Source: CAZHZT01 sp964537285 (GTDB lineage: Bacteria > Bacteroidota > Bacteroidia > Chitinophagales > Saprospiraceae). Taken from it: 51,388 nt of DNA. Below are positions 35,860 to 44,285 of this stretch, one piece after another. The stretch lies in NCBI GenBank assembly GCA_964537285.1, contig CAZHZT010000032.1, forward strand, positions 1 through 51,388. The letters run 5' to 3'. The position numbers were made by a program, and so were the translations under genes. How positions within the stretch are numbered: the first letter of the stretch is position 1; every line of letters begins with the position of its first letter. A model generated the notes under the pieces. That model saw nothing but the letters and a program-made list of their open reading frames with translations. It was not told the origin of the DNA and ran no database searches.

Positions 35860-36378
35860 TTAAACTTTTTCCATCACGGTTCCACAGTTATCACAAGTGC
35901 GAAGCTCTTCGGAGTCCATGAAGTGATTCATAACAACAGGTAACTGAGCGACAATATCGCTCATCTCAAAAGTATCTTCGTGAAGTTTGTGATTACAGTT
36001 TTCGCAAAACCACATCAATTTATCCGTCTCTCCTGGTTTGCGGTAGCGTTCAATAACCAATCCAATAGTGTTGGCAGGGCGCTGAGGAGAATGAGGGATA
36101 CGAGGAGGTAATAAGAACATTTCCCCTTCTTTTATTTGAATATCTTCTGGTAGACCTTCCTCATTGATGGTCTTAAGTGTAATATCGCCTTCGAGCTGAT
36201 AAAATAGCTCCTCACCATCCTCGAAATGATAATCTTTTCTTCCGTTCGGGCCTCCCACAACCATTACGATGTAATCATCGTTTCCTTTGTAGACCTGTTG
36301 GTTTCCAACCGGTGGTTTTAGTAAGTGACGGTGCTCGTCAATCCATTGATTAAGGTTAAAAGGTTTTCCTATTGCCAT
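35860..36378 (-). CDS. nbaC: 3-hydroxyanthranilate 3,4-dioxygenase
   Basis: 172 residues, a cupin enzyme. Opens the ring of 3-hydroxyanthranilate with O2, giving aminocarboxymuconate semialdehyde in the kynurenine pathway of tryptophan breakdown or quinolinate formation. Iron ligands His51, Glu57 and His96 are present (DYHFEDGEELF, RIPHSP), as are the substrate arginines Arg47 and Arg99. The C-terminal rubredoxin-like site has Cys125/128 (CENC) and Cys162/165 (CDNC), typical of bacterial forms. It faces away from an SDR gene across hairpin F; a joint role in this pathway is plausible but not shown. Confidence 0.95.
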   Translation of the reverse strand: MAIGKPFNLNQWIDEHRHLLKPPVGNQQVYKGNDDYIVMVVGGPNGRKDYHFEDGEELFYQLEGDITLKTINEEGLPEDIQIKEGEMFLLPPRIPHSPQRPANTIGLVIERYRKPGETDKLMWFCENCNHKLHEDTFEMSDIVAQLPVVMNHFMDSEELRTCDNCGTVMEKV

Positions 36379-36510
36379 GATCTATTGGTTTAAATTTTTG
36401 TGCAAAATAGCATCATCTGTTTACGTTGTTTAATTCCGTGAACTACTTATGCACATAAATATATTTAAATATCTATTTTTACCCAAAAAATGAGGCAAAG
36501 TCTTATGGAA

Positions 36511-36606
36511 ATGAGCACGAATCATAAAATGGATCGTCAATTGCAAGCTTGCGGCTAACAAGCCGCAAGCTTGCAATTGACGATCCGTTTTATGATTCGT
36601 GCTCAT
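36511..36606. repeat. 46-bp hairpin, element F
   Basis: Arms 36511-36556 and 36561-36606 are complementary over 46 bases around AACA, with one T-G position (36530/36587) that would pair in RNA. The arm starts ATGAGCACGAATCATAAAA and ends GCAAGCTTGCGGCT. It lies in the divergent gap between the dioxygenase gene and the SDR gene, ending 33 bp before the SDR start. Confidence 0.85.
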
Positions 36607-36639
36607 GAGGGGATTTCGCCTGATAAATAAATTTTAAAG

Positions 36640-37425
36640 ATGGAATTAAGTTTAAAAGGAAAGAATGCACTAGTTGGAGGAAGCAGCAAAGGTATCGGAA
36701 AGGCGGCTGCGTTCGAACTGGCAAAGCTGGGCGCTAACGTAACGTTGGTCTCGCGTAGTGGTAATCTCATGGCAGATATTATTCATGAAATGGCTGCAAA
36801 TGATGGCCAGCATCACGATTTTCTGGTGGCGGATTTCAGCAATAGCACTGACCTAAGAAAGAAAGTGCGTGGCTTAGTAACTCGCAAACCTTTTCATATT
36901 TTAATCAATAATACCGGTGGGCCTCCGGGCGGGCCTATTTTAGATGCTTCTATAGATGATTTTACACAAGCTTTTCACAATCACTTGATTTGTAATCATC
37001 TGCTTACTTCTTTGGTTGTGAAAGGAATGAAAATGGAAGGTTACGGAAGGGTTATTAACGTAATATCTACTTCCGTTAAAGCCCCTCTTCCCGGCCTGGG
37101 AGTTTCTAATACTACCCGGGGAGCCGTAGCCAGCTGGGCAAAAACATTGGCCAATGAGTTGGGGCCTTACGGTATTACTGTGAATAACGTTTTGCCGGGG
37201 GCAACGGAAACTGGCCGCTTGAAAAAGCTTTTGGGCGCCAAAGCTGAAAAGGAGAACTCTACTTATGATGCTGTTGCTAAGGCTATGAAAAAGACGATCC
37301 CTCTGCAACGCTTCGCTAGCCCCGAGGAAGTTGCTTCAGCCATTGCCTTTTTGGCATCGCCAGCGGCATCGTATATCACCGGGATTAACCTTCCTGTTGA
37401 TGGCGGAAGAACAAAGAGTTTGTAA
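36640..37425 (+). CDS. SDR-family protein lacking the usual Tyr/Lys catalytic pair
   Basis: 261 residues. A classical-length SDR with cofactor loop GGSSKGIG (13-20), NNTGGPPGG in place of NNAG (90-98), a Ser-rich VISTSV strand (141-146) and GPYGITVNNVLPG. At the place of YxxxK the protein reads SNTTR (156-160), so catalytic Tyr is Ser and Lys is Arg. The C-terminal ITGINLPVDGG is intact, so the fold and cofactor pocket look preserved. It may catalyse by other residues, or act as a non-classical or binding protein. Annotation as FabG would be misleading. It faces away from the dioxygenase gene. Confidence 0.85.
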   Translation: MELSLKGKNALVGGSSKGIGKAAAFELAKLGANVTLVSRSGNLMADIIHEMAANDGQHHDFLVADFSNSTDLRKKVRGLVTRKPFHILINNTGGPPGGPILDASIDDFTQAFHNHLICNHLLTSLVVKGMKMEGYGRVINVISTSVKAPLPGLGVSNTTRGAVASWAKTLANELGPYGITVNNVLPGATETGRLKKLLGAKAEKENSTYDAVAKAMKKTIPLQRFASPEEVASAIAFLASPAASYITGINLPVDGGRTKSL

Positions 37426-37457
37426 TTTAAGGGAACTTGTCAGCAGTTCTCGTTTTG

Positions 37458-37627
37458 GAAAAGAGGCGGTCTCATAAGTCGGTTCGTTGCGCTTAGCAGG
37501 AAATTTTCTTTTTTGGGAGGCGTTCTTTTTTTAAAATTTTTAGTAAAAATTTTAAAAAAAGAACGCCTCCCAATAGAAAATGCCCCTTCCGAGCCAAACG
37601 TATTAATTATTCGATAACCTCATTTTC
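37458..37627. mobile_element. Nested palindromic element, family A copy 2
   Basis: Inner arms of 30 bp (37513-37542, 37544-37573) are perfect around one base. Flanking segments GCAGGAAATTTTCTTTT and CAATAGAAAATGCCCC match copy 1. The left end GAGGCGGTCTCATAAGTC is close to copy 1 (16 of 18). The right outer arm has decayed. It fills the gap between the SDR gene and the epimerase gene. Confidence 0.8.
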
Positions 37628-37658
37628 ATAGCGATCTTCATAATCAAAAATCTTCAAT

Positions 37659-38075
37659 ATGCTTAAGCTAGAACATATTGGCATTGCCGTAAAAAATCTG
37701 GAGGAAAGCAATGCTTTGTTTGCCAAAATTCTGGGGCAACCTCATTACAAAACTGAGGAAGTCAGCTCAGAGCACGTAACGACTTCCTTTTTTAAAGCTG
37801 GTGATACCAAGATTGAGTTGCTGGAGGCAACTTCTGAGGATAGCGCTATCGCTAAATACATAGAGAAGCGCGGGGAAGGTATTCATCATTTGGCCTTTGA
37901 AGTGGAAGATATTCACAAAGAGATGAAAAGAATGGAAGCAGAAGGCTTCACCCTGTTGAATAAAGAGCCTAAGAAAGGGGCAGACAATAAACTAGTTTGC
38001 TTTTTGCATCCAAAAGGCACCAATAGAGTATTGGTAGAGCTTTGCCAGACTATCAGGGAGGAGATCAATAGCTAA
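37659..38075 (+). CDS. mce: Methylmalonyl-CoA epimerase
   Basis: 138 residues, a vicinal-oxygen-chelate (glyoxalase-fold) protein. Interconverts (S)- and (R)-methylmalonyl-CoA, linking propionyl-CoA metabolism to succinyl-CoA through the B12-dependent mutase. Metal ligand positions are visible: His6 in LEHIGIAV, the GIHHLAF His pair (76-77) and Glu127 in RVLVELCQ. No mutase or carboxylase genes are nearby. The stop codon is followed immediately, with no gap, by the ATG of the TauE-type permease gene, so they are co-transcribed. Confidence 0.93.
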   Translation: MLKLEHIGIAVKNLEESNALFAKILGQPHYKTEEVSSEHVTTSFFKAGDTKIELLEATSEDSAIAKYIEKRGEGIHHLAFEVEDIHKEMKRMEAEGFTLLNKEPKKGADNKLVCFLHPKGTNRVLVELCQTIREEINS

Positions 38076-38846
38076 ATGGAATATTTCCCTTATATTATTG
38101 CCATTCTCGCTAGTGCTTTTGCTGGAGCTTTGAATACTTTAGCTGGTTTTGGGTCGGCTATTACGCTTACTGTGCTTACAGAGTTATTGATGTTGCCAGG
38201 CAATGTGGCCAATGGCACGAACCGTATAGGAGTATTTTTTCAAACTTCCATGGGAGCACTGGCCTTTCACCGGAACGGGAAGTTGGATATTTCCCGTGGT
38301 TGGCTTTATCTGATTCCCACAATTGTAGGAGCTATTGTCGGCGTACTTGTAGCAGTTTGGGTAAGCAATGAGCAGTTCAGGATTGTCTTTCGTTTTTTTA
38401 TGGTTGTGATGCTTTTTGTGATCCTGTTTAAACCAAGTCGTTGGTTGAGGGCTTCTGATCAAAATTTTCGACTATCTCCCTGGTTAGCTATTCCCGTATT
38501 TTTTATCATAGGATTTTATGGCGGCTTTATACAAATGGGAATGGGGATTTTTTTCCTCGCAGTGATGGTTTTACTTGCACGCTACGATATCATTGAAAGC
38601 AATGCGCTCAAGTTGTTTGTTGTAGGCGTTTATACTGTTCTGGCGATCGCAATATTTCAATGGAAAGGCTTAATTGACTGGCCAATAGGTTTGATAATGG
38701 CTATCGGGCAAGGGCTGGGAGGTTGGTTAATGGCGAGATATGCCGCAAAGAATCCCGGGATGGATGTGTGGGCCTACCGCTTATTGGTGGTGGTGGTTAT
38801 TGTTGCCTTGGTGATGCTGTTTGATATACCCGGGATGTTGTTTTAG
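38076..38846 (+). CDS. TauE/SafE-family sulfite/anion permease
   Basis: 256 residues with seven to eight hydrophobic segments and no cleavable signal. The family core is present twice: an N-terminal AGALNTLAGFGSAITL, matching the AG-x-G-x-GGG-like motif, and the central GFYGGFIQMGMGIFFLAV. TauE/SafE proteins export sulfite, sulfoacetate or other small organic anions across the inner membrane; the substrate here is unknown. The gene directly abuts mce, which may only reflect shared transcription. Confidence 0.88.
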   Translation: MEYFPYIIAILASAFAGALNTLAGFGSAITLTVLTELLMLPGNVANGTNRIGVFFQTSMGALAFHRNGKLDISRGWLYLIPTIVGAIVGVLVAVWVSNEQFRIVFRFFMVVMLFVILFKPSRWLRASDQNFRLSPWLAIPVFFIIGFYGGFIQMGMGIFFLAVMVLLARYDIIESNALKLFVVGVYTVLAIAIFQWKGLIDWPIGLIMAIGQGLGGWLMARYAAKNPGMDVWAYRLLVVVVIVALVMLFDIPGMLF

Positions 38847-39064
38847 TATGAATCTTGCAAATGTTTCCATAGAAGCTTTATTTTAAACCAGTCTTTTTTC
38901 ATTCCTGATTATATGAATTTTAAGTTTTTGCAGTTTGAGACAAGCAAAATTTAAGTATTATGCTTGAATGTATAAATTTTTGATTATTAGTCACTTGTGC
39001 AAATGGTGTTTTTTGTGCTGGATATTTCTAACCTATGATTACCGCTTCCCTCATTAGTGTATAG

Positions 39065-39095
39065 TTTGCTTAGAAACTATTTATAATTACCTTTA
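39065..39095 (+). promoter_or_regulatory. Probable susC promoter
   Basis: TTTG (39065-39068), 19 bases, then TACCTTTA (39088-39095), one base off the TAnnTTTG consensus, located 35 bp before the SusC start codon. I see no other feature in the 284-bp gap 38847-39130, which is AT-rich. Confidence 0.5.
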
Positions 39096-39130
39096 TGCCT
39101 CGAAATTTATTTGTTAATAAATAAATCTGC

Positions 39131-42100
39131 ATGATGGAAGCTAAACGTTTAGATTTCTTAAAGACCTTTTGTTTTTTAGCCTTTATTTTTTTGTCTTTAT
39201 CAGCATTTGCTCAAGAAAAGACAGTCTCCGGGATCGTTTTTGATGAAACGGGAGAAGCTGTTATTGGGGCAAATGTCTATGTAAAGGGTACTGCTAAAGG
39301 CACCGCAACCGATTTAGATGGAAAGTTTGACTTGAAAGTATCTGCGGAAGATGAGATACTAGTTGTATCTTATATTGGTTATCAGCCTCAGGAATTTTCA
39401 ATAGAAAACATTAATACCCCTTTACGGGTAAACCTTTCAAGTAGCATTGACCTGGATGAAGTAGTCGTCACTGCTCTTGGGGTAGAAAGGGATGAAAAGG
39501 CATTAGGGTATGCTGTTCAGCGACTGGGAGCCGATCAGATTGCTGCTGTAAAGCCAACTAATGTTACTAATGCCTTGGCGGGAAAAGTATCTGGTGTATA
39601 TATCACTGGTGGAGCTGCGGGGCCAACCGCTTCTGCGAATATTAATATCCGTGGAGCAGCTTCTTTACTTGGTAATAACCAGCCGCTTTTTGTTGTTAAT
39701 GGTATGCCCATTACAAACGAACTTTTCAGCTTTGATGATGGCTTGAATGGTTCTTCTACGATTGACTTCGGAAACGCAGCCCAGATTGTTAACCCGGATG
39801 ACATCGCCTCTATCAATATCCTGAAAGGTCCGGCAGCCTCGGCATTATACGGATCTAGAGCAGCAGATGGTGTGATCCTGGTAGAAACTAAAACGGGTGA
39901 GAACTCTGAAGGGTTTGGCGTAGAAATCAACTCTACGATCACTGTTGAAGATATTTTAAGACTGCCGGATTATCAGAATGAGTTTGGATTTGGTGGTGAT
40001 GGAAAATACAGCTACCTGGACGGTACCAATTACATTGGCGACAAGGAGTACTATGAAGCTTATGGTGAAAACTGGGGACCACGTATGAATGGACAGTTGA
40101 TTAAGCAGTTCAATTCTAATGGAGAGCCTGTTCCTTTTACTCCGGCAGAAGACAATATTCGGAACTTTTTCCGCACCGGGGTGACTTCTTTTAACAACAT
40201 TGCAATAACCAATAATACAGAGAATAGTGACTTTCGCTTATCGTATACGAATATGGCCAACAGAGGGATCATTCCCAATACCAACCTGAATAGAAATACT
40301 TTTTATTCGAGTATTGGGCGTGAGCTTTTCAATGATCGCCTGGATATCCGCTTCAATGGGATGTTTGTTCGTTCTGGCTCTGATAATATTCCTAATGCAG
40401 GATATGATGAATCGTCCTCGATTATGTACGGTTGGTTGTGGTATCCTCGTCAGGTAGAAATCGATGACCTTAAAGATTACTGGGTACCAGGTCAGGAAGG
40501 TGTGCAACAGCGATATGTGGAAAACCTTTGGGTTAACAACCCGTGGTTCATTGCAAACGAAAATACCAACTCTTTCCAGAGCAATCGACTCATTGGTAAC
40601 CTTAAACTTGAATATGATATTACCAAAAATATTTTTGCTCGTTTCCGTTATGGTGCGGATGTTGTTAACGAAGGCCGCCAGTTTCGCCGTGCTCCTTCAA
40701 CCAAAGCAGTCCTTCAGGGAAGCTACCGTGAAGATGAAATCGCTTTCTCGGAAACAAACACAGAATTGTTAATCGGATATACTTCTGACCGCGATCAAAT
40801 TTTAACCTTTGATGTGAACATTGGGGGGAACTTAATGCGCCAAAATGCGAACTTTCTTATTGCTAACAACCCTGAGTTGAAATTATTCGGTACTTCTGAA
40901 AGCGTTTACACGCTTACTAATTCACGTTCTGGCGTTCAAGTCGAATCACAAAAAACACAAACCGGTATTAATAGCCTTTTCGGAACCATATCGCTCGGAT
41001 ATAAAGATTTTCTTTATATAGACGGAACCTATCGCCATGACTGGAACAGTACCTTGGTAAACCCAATCGTAGGTCTTGAGAATTCAGATTATGACTTTGG
41101 CTATCCTTCTGTTTCTATGAGTTTGATCCTTTCCAGGCTTTTGGATATTCCTTTGACTTCACCAATTTCCTTCCTGAAGGTAAAAGGTGCTTATGCAGAA
41201 GTGGGGAATGGAGCCCCTCCATATGCTTTCGGGAATACCTTCTCTCCACAGCCTTCTTTTGGTTCCAATACCGTATTTTCTACAGGAAGAACAATTGCAG
41301 ATCCAAATCTGACGAATGAACGCACAGAAGCCTTTGAAGTAGGAGTTGATCTACGTATGTTTAATAATCGCTTTCGCCTGGATGCAACCTACTACGATAT
41401 GTTGAGTCTTGATCAAGTCATCTTCTTACCTGTTGCGCGCACTAGTGGATATGATTTTAACCTGACAAATGGTGGTGAAATCCGAAATCGTGGGGTAGAA
41501 GTGCTTCTAAGCGGTGTGCCTATTCAGAAAAGGAACTTTTCATGGGAGGTTACACTTAATCTGGGCCATAACCGCGCTGTTGTAGAAACCCTGCCTGAGC
41601 TTGTAGAAGGTGGGCGTTATTCAATTATTGCGGATATTTTCCCTGGTGATGAAGGGGGCGCTGACCTTGAGTATGTTGCAGAAGAAGGTGAATTATTAGG
41701 GCAATTGTACGGATTAGGTTTTGAAAGAGGCCCCGACGGAAGAGTAATTCACGTTGACGGCCTTCCTTTGCATACTACTGAGAAAGTTTCTGCCGGTTCT
41801 TTCCAGCCTGATGTCCGCCTGGGTTTATTAAATGCCTTTAGCATAGGGAACTTCAATTTCTCTTTCTTGATTGATGGCCAGATCGGAGGTAAAATCTACT
41901 CTCGTTCTCACGCATTGTATAACACAGGGGGAACAATCACGAACAATGATGATCCTCATCTTGAGTTGTCAACATTGGATGGCCGTACTATCTATTCTGT
42001 ATCTTATGACGGCAACGGCGACCCCGTTTATACCCTTGAACAAGAAGGTGGGGTAGTTGGTCCAGGTTGGAATTGGGAAGATGAAAATAGCGATAATATC

Positions 42101-42475
42101 ATTCAGAACTCTGAGCTGTCTGAAAATGATGTGGTTGTACCAGCAGGTGGCGCCGGATATACCGGATATTTCTATAATTACTATGGAAATGGTTTCAACC
42201 GGGATAACATCGAAGCGGCAACTTATGATGCTACGTATTTCAAATTGCGTGAAGTGAGCATTGGCTATAGTTTCCCATCGGAAAAACTGGAAGGATTAGG
42301 TATCCACTCGCTGCGTTTGTCATTAATTGGAAGAAATTTATTGTTGTTCACGGATGTTCCATCTATCGATCCGGAGACATTTTCAATTCGTAATGGCATC
42401 TTTGTTAACGGTTTTGAGAGCCAGCAGTTGCCTTCTACCAGAAGCTTTGGTTTTTCTTTAAAAGTGGGCATCTAA
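39131..42475 (+). CDS. SusC/RagA-type TonB-dependent outer-membrane transporter
   Basis: 1114 residues. Signal peptide ending AFAQ (about 28); carboxypeptidase-regulatory-like domain (about 31-105, VSGIVFDETGEAVIGANVYVKGT); a TonB-box-like LDEVVVTALG near 112-121; plug domain with GKVSGVYITGG, NINIRGAASL and the family motif GPAASALYGSRAADGVILVETK; then a beta-barrel to the C-terminal LKVGI. Imports glycans or peptides with a SusD lid, using proton-motive force via TonB. No glycosidase, protease or hybrid sensor is encoded beside it, so the substrate cannot be guessed. The SusD gene follows after 58 bp. Confidence 0.95.
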   Translation: MMEAKRLDFLKTFCFLAFIFLSLSAFAQEKTVSGIVFDETGEAVIGANVYVKGTAKGTATDLDGKFDLKVSAEDEILVVSYIGYQPQEFSIENINTPLRVNLSSSIDLDEVVVTALGVERDEKALGYAVQRLGADQIAAVKPTNVTNALAGKVSGVYITGGAAGPTASANINIRGAASLLGNNQPLFVVNGMPITNELFSFDDGLNGSSTIDFGNAAQIVNPDDIASINILKGPAASALYGSRAADGVILVETKTGENSEGFGVEINSTITVEDILRLPDYQNEFGFGGDGKYSYLDGTNYIGDKEYYEAYGENWGPRMNGQLIKQFNSNGEPVPFTPAEDNIRNFFRTGVTSFNNIAITNNTENSDFRLSYTNMANRGIIPNTNLNRNTFYSSIGRELFNDRLDIRFNGMFVRSGSDNIPNAGYDESSSIMYGWLWYPRQVEIDDLKDYWVPGQEGVQQRYVENLWVNNPWFIANENTNSFQSNRLIGNLKLEYDITKNIFARFRYGADVVNEGRQFRRAPSTKAVLQGSYREDEIAFSETNTELLIGYTSDRDQILTFDVNIGGNLMRQNANFLIANNPELKLFGTSESVYTLTNSRSGVQVESQKTQTGINSLFGTISLGYKDFLYIDGTYRHDWNSTLVNPIVGLENSDYDFGYPSVSMSLILSRLLDIPLTSPISFLKVKGAYAEVGNGAPPYAFGNTFSPQPSFGSNTVFSTGRTIADPNLTNERTEAFEVGVDLRMFNNRFRLDATYYDMLSLDQVIFLPVARTSGYDFNLTNGGEIRNRGVEVLLSGVPIQKRNFSWEVTLNLGHNRAVVETLPELVEGGRYSIIADIFPGDEGGADLEYVAEEGELLGQLYGLGFERGPDGRVIHVDGLPLHTTEKVSAGSFQPDVRLGLLNAFSIGNFNFSFLIDGQIGGKIYSRSHALYNTGGTITNNDDPHLELSTLDGRTIYSVSYDGNGDPVYTLEQEGGVVGPGWNWEDENSDNIIQNSELSENDVVVPAGGAGYTGYFYNYYGNGFNRDNIEAATYDATYFKLREVSIGYSFPSEKLEGLGIHSLRLSLIGRNLLLFTDVPSIDPETFSIRNGIFVNGFESQQLPSTRSFGFSLKVGI

Positions 42476-42533
42476 GAACCTGTAAGGAAATAATTTTCTA
42501 AACCTCAGATTCAGTTAATTCAAAAATAAAATT

Positions 42534-44018
42534 ATGTCTTTTAATATAAAACTTTCATATTTATTTGCATTGCTACTTGTAGTAGTGATGACTTCCTGTG
42601 AAGAGTTCGAGGATTTCAATGAAAACCCGAACGAACCTACTGAAGTTACTCCGGATGTTCTGATGACTTCTGCTCTCCGAAGCAGTATGGACGCAATGGT
42701 AACGGAATCATTTCTCTTGTCAAACAACATTGCTCAATTAACTGCCAAAACCCTTCGCCTTGAGGTGGGGTCTTACAACTGGAACGCTTTTCCTACCGTT
42801 TGGGAAGCCCTTTATGGTAGTCTGACAGATGTACATGCAGTAGAAAATCAAGCCATTGCAGAAGGAAATGAACAGCTACAAGGTGCAGCAGTAGTGTTAA
42901 AAGCCTGGATCTATTCAACGCTAACCAATGCTTATGGTAATGTTCCTTACAGCGAAGCTATTGATGGTGCTGGCTTGAACTTCACGCCTGTATACGACGA
43001 GCAATCGGCAATTTATACAGACTTGCTCCTTGAGCTGGAACGGGCTAATGGCCTACTTGGTGGCGAAGGCAGCATCTCTGGAGATATTCTTCTTGGCGGC
43101 GACGCTGAAAAATGGCAAAAGCTTTGCAATAGTCTGCGCCTACGATTGATTATGACTGCCAGCAACCAATTGGCTAATGCTGCTAGTCAGTTTTCTAATG
43201 CATTGAATAGCAACATCATGACCAGCAATGCCGATAATGCTACACTTACCTATTTAGGCGGCTTCCCGAATCAATACCCGTTGGTTCCTCTAAAGACTGG
43301 AGACTTTGACGCTGTTGCCATTAGCTCAAGCATTGTAAATAATTTCAACAATTACAATGATCCGCGTTTATTGAGATATGCAAGGCCTGATAACGATGAT
43401 TTTAATGACCCAACATCTGTTGTAGGTGCCGATAATGGCCTTAACACAGAGGATTGTTCGAAAATTGGATCACGCCTCGGTGTGCAATATTGGAATGATC
43501 CGGCAACTACACAGGCTGATGATCTTAATCTGCCTATGGCGGAAGGGATTATTATGACTTATGCCGAGGTCGAATTCCTGATTGCCGAAGCTGCTGCTAA
43601 AGGATGGATTACTGAAGATGTAGAGGCTCACTATAAAAATGGTATCCAGGCTGCGATGGATTACTACCAAGTTGATTATGCTCCGTTTGGTTGGGCAGAC
43701 TTCGAGGATTTCTATAGCAATTCAGGCGTTGCATATGATGCCGTTACCGATATCTGGGAACAAAAATGGGTCAATTCGTTTTTCCACGGTTTTGAGCCTT
43801 ATTTTGAACTTAGACGTTGGTACTTTGAAAGTGGTATGAGCTGGGATGGCATTCCTTTTCTGGATCCGCCATGCAGCAATGTTACCAATGATCAATTGCC
43901 GCTGCGTTTTCTTTATCCAACGCAGGAACAAAGCCTGAATACTGCCAATTACAATGCAGCCGTAGAAGCATTGGGAGGTAGTAACGATCAAAATGCCACC
44001 ATGTGGTTGGTTGAATAA
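42534..44018 (+). CDS. SusD/RagB-family outer-membrane lipoprotein
   Basis: 494 residues. A lipoprotein signal ends VMTSC (Cys at about 22), followed by an acidic EEFEDFNENPNEP stretch typical of surface-exposed lipoproteins of this phylum. A TPR-like helical SusD fold includes LKAWIYSTLTNAYGNVPYSEA, LGGDAEKWQKLCNSLRLRLIM and MTYAEVEFLIAEAAAKGW, typical of the SusD-like_2 group. It caps the SusC channel and binds substrate at the cell surface. It is paired with the SusC gene 58 bp upstream. Element G follows the stop codon. Confidence 0.94.
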   Translation: MSFNIKLSYLFALLLVVVMTSCEEFEDFNENPNEPTEVTPDVLMTSALRSSMDAMVTESFLLSNNIAQLTAKTLRLEVGSYNWNAFPTVWEALYGSLTDVHAVENQAIAEGNEQLQGAAVVLKAWIYSTLTNAYGNVPYSEAIDGAGLNFTPVYDEQSAIYTDLLLELERANGLLGGEGSISGDILLGGDAEKWQKLCNSLRLRLIMTASNQLANAASQFSNALNSNIMTSNADNATLTYLGGFPNQYPLVPLKTGDFDAVAISSSIVNNFNNYNDPRLLRYARPDNDDFNDPTSVVGADNGLNTEDCSKIGSRLGVQYWNDPATTQADDLNLPMAEGIIMTYAEVEFLIAEAAAKGWITEDVEAHYKNGIQAAMDYYQVDYAPFGWADFEDFYSNSGVAYDAVTDIWEQKWVNSFFHGFEPYFELRRWYFESGMSWDGIPFLDPPCSNVTNDQLPLRFLYPTQEQSLNTANYNAAVEALGGSNDQNATMWLVE

Positions 44019-44112
44019 TAGCTTTGTTCTGTAGCTGCTGGTGGAGCATAATTTGGTAATTTAAACACATCAGCAGCTACCAAATAAGTCTAGTATCGGG
44101 CATTTTAAGCCC

Positions 44113-44217
44113 ATTGAGTCAGGCGCATTTTATTTTGTCGCTGTTCTTGCAAAGGAGTTTTCTTTGAAAAGAACAGCGACAAAATAAAATGCACCCCTGA
44201 AAATCAGGGATGACTCA
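44113..44217. repeat. Nested hairpin, element G, within a terminator-like repeat
   Basis: Perfect 24-bp arms (44125-44148, 44169-44192; GCATTTTATTTTGTCGCTGT start) enclose a 20-base loop that itself holds CAAAG/CTTTG. Outside are GAGTCA on the left and CCCTGA-AAA-TCAGGG followed by TGACTC on the right. It lies between susD and the BCCT gene. Confidence 0.7.
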
Positions 44218-44285
44218 TATGATTTTTTCCATTAGCAAGGAGTTCCCTTTTTCGATCACTTTTCACGTTTATTAATTGAACATCA

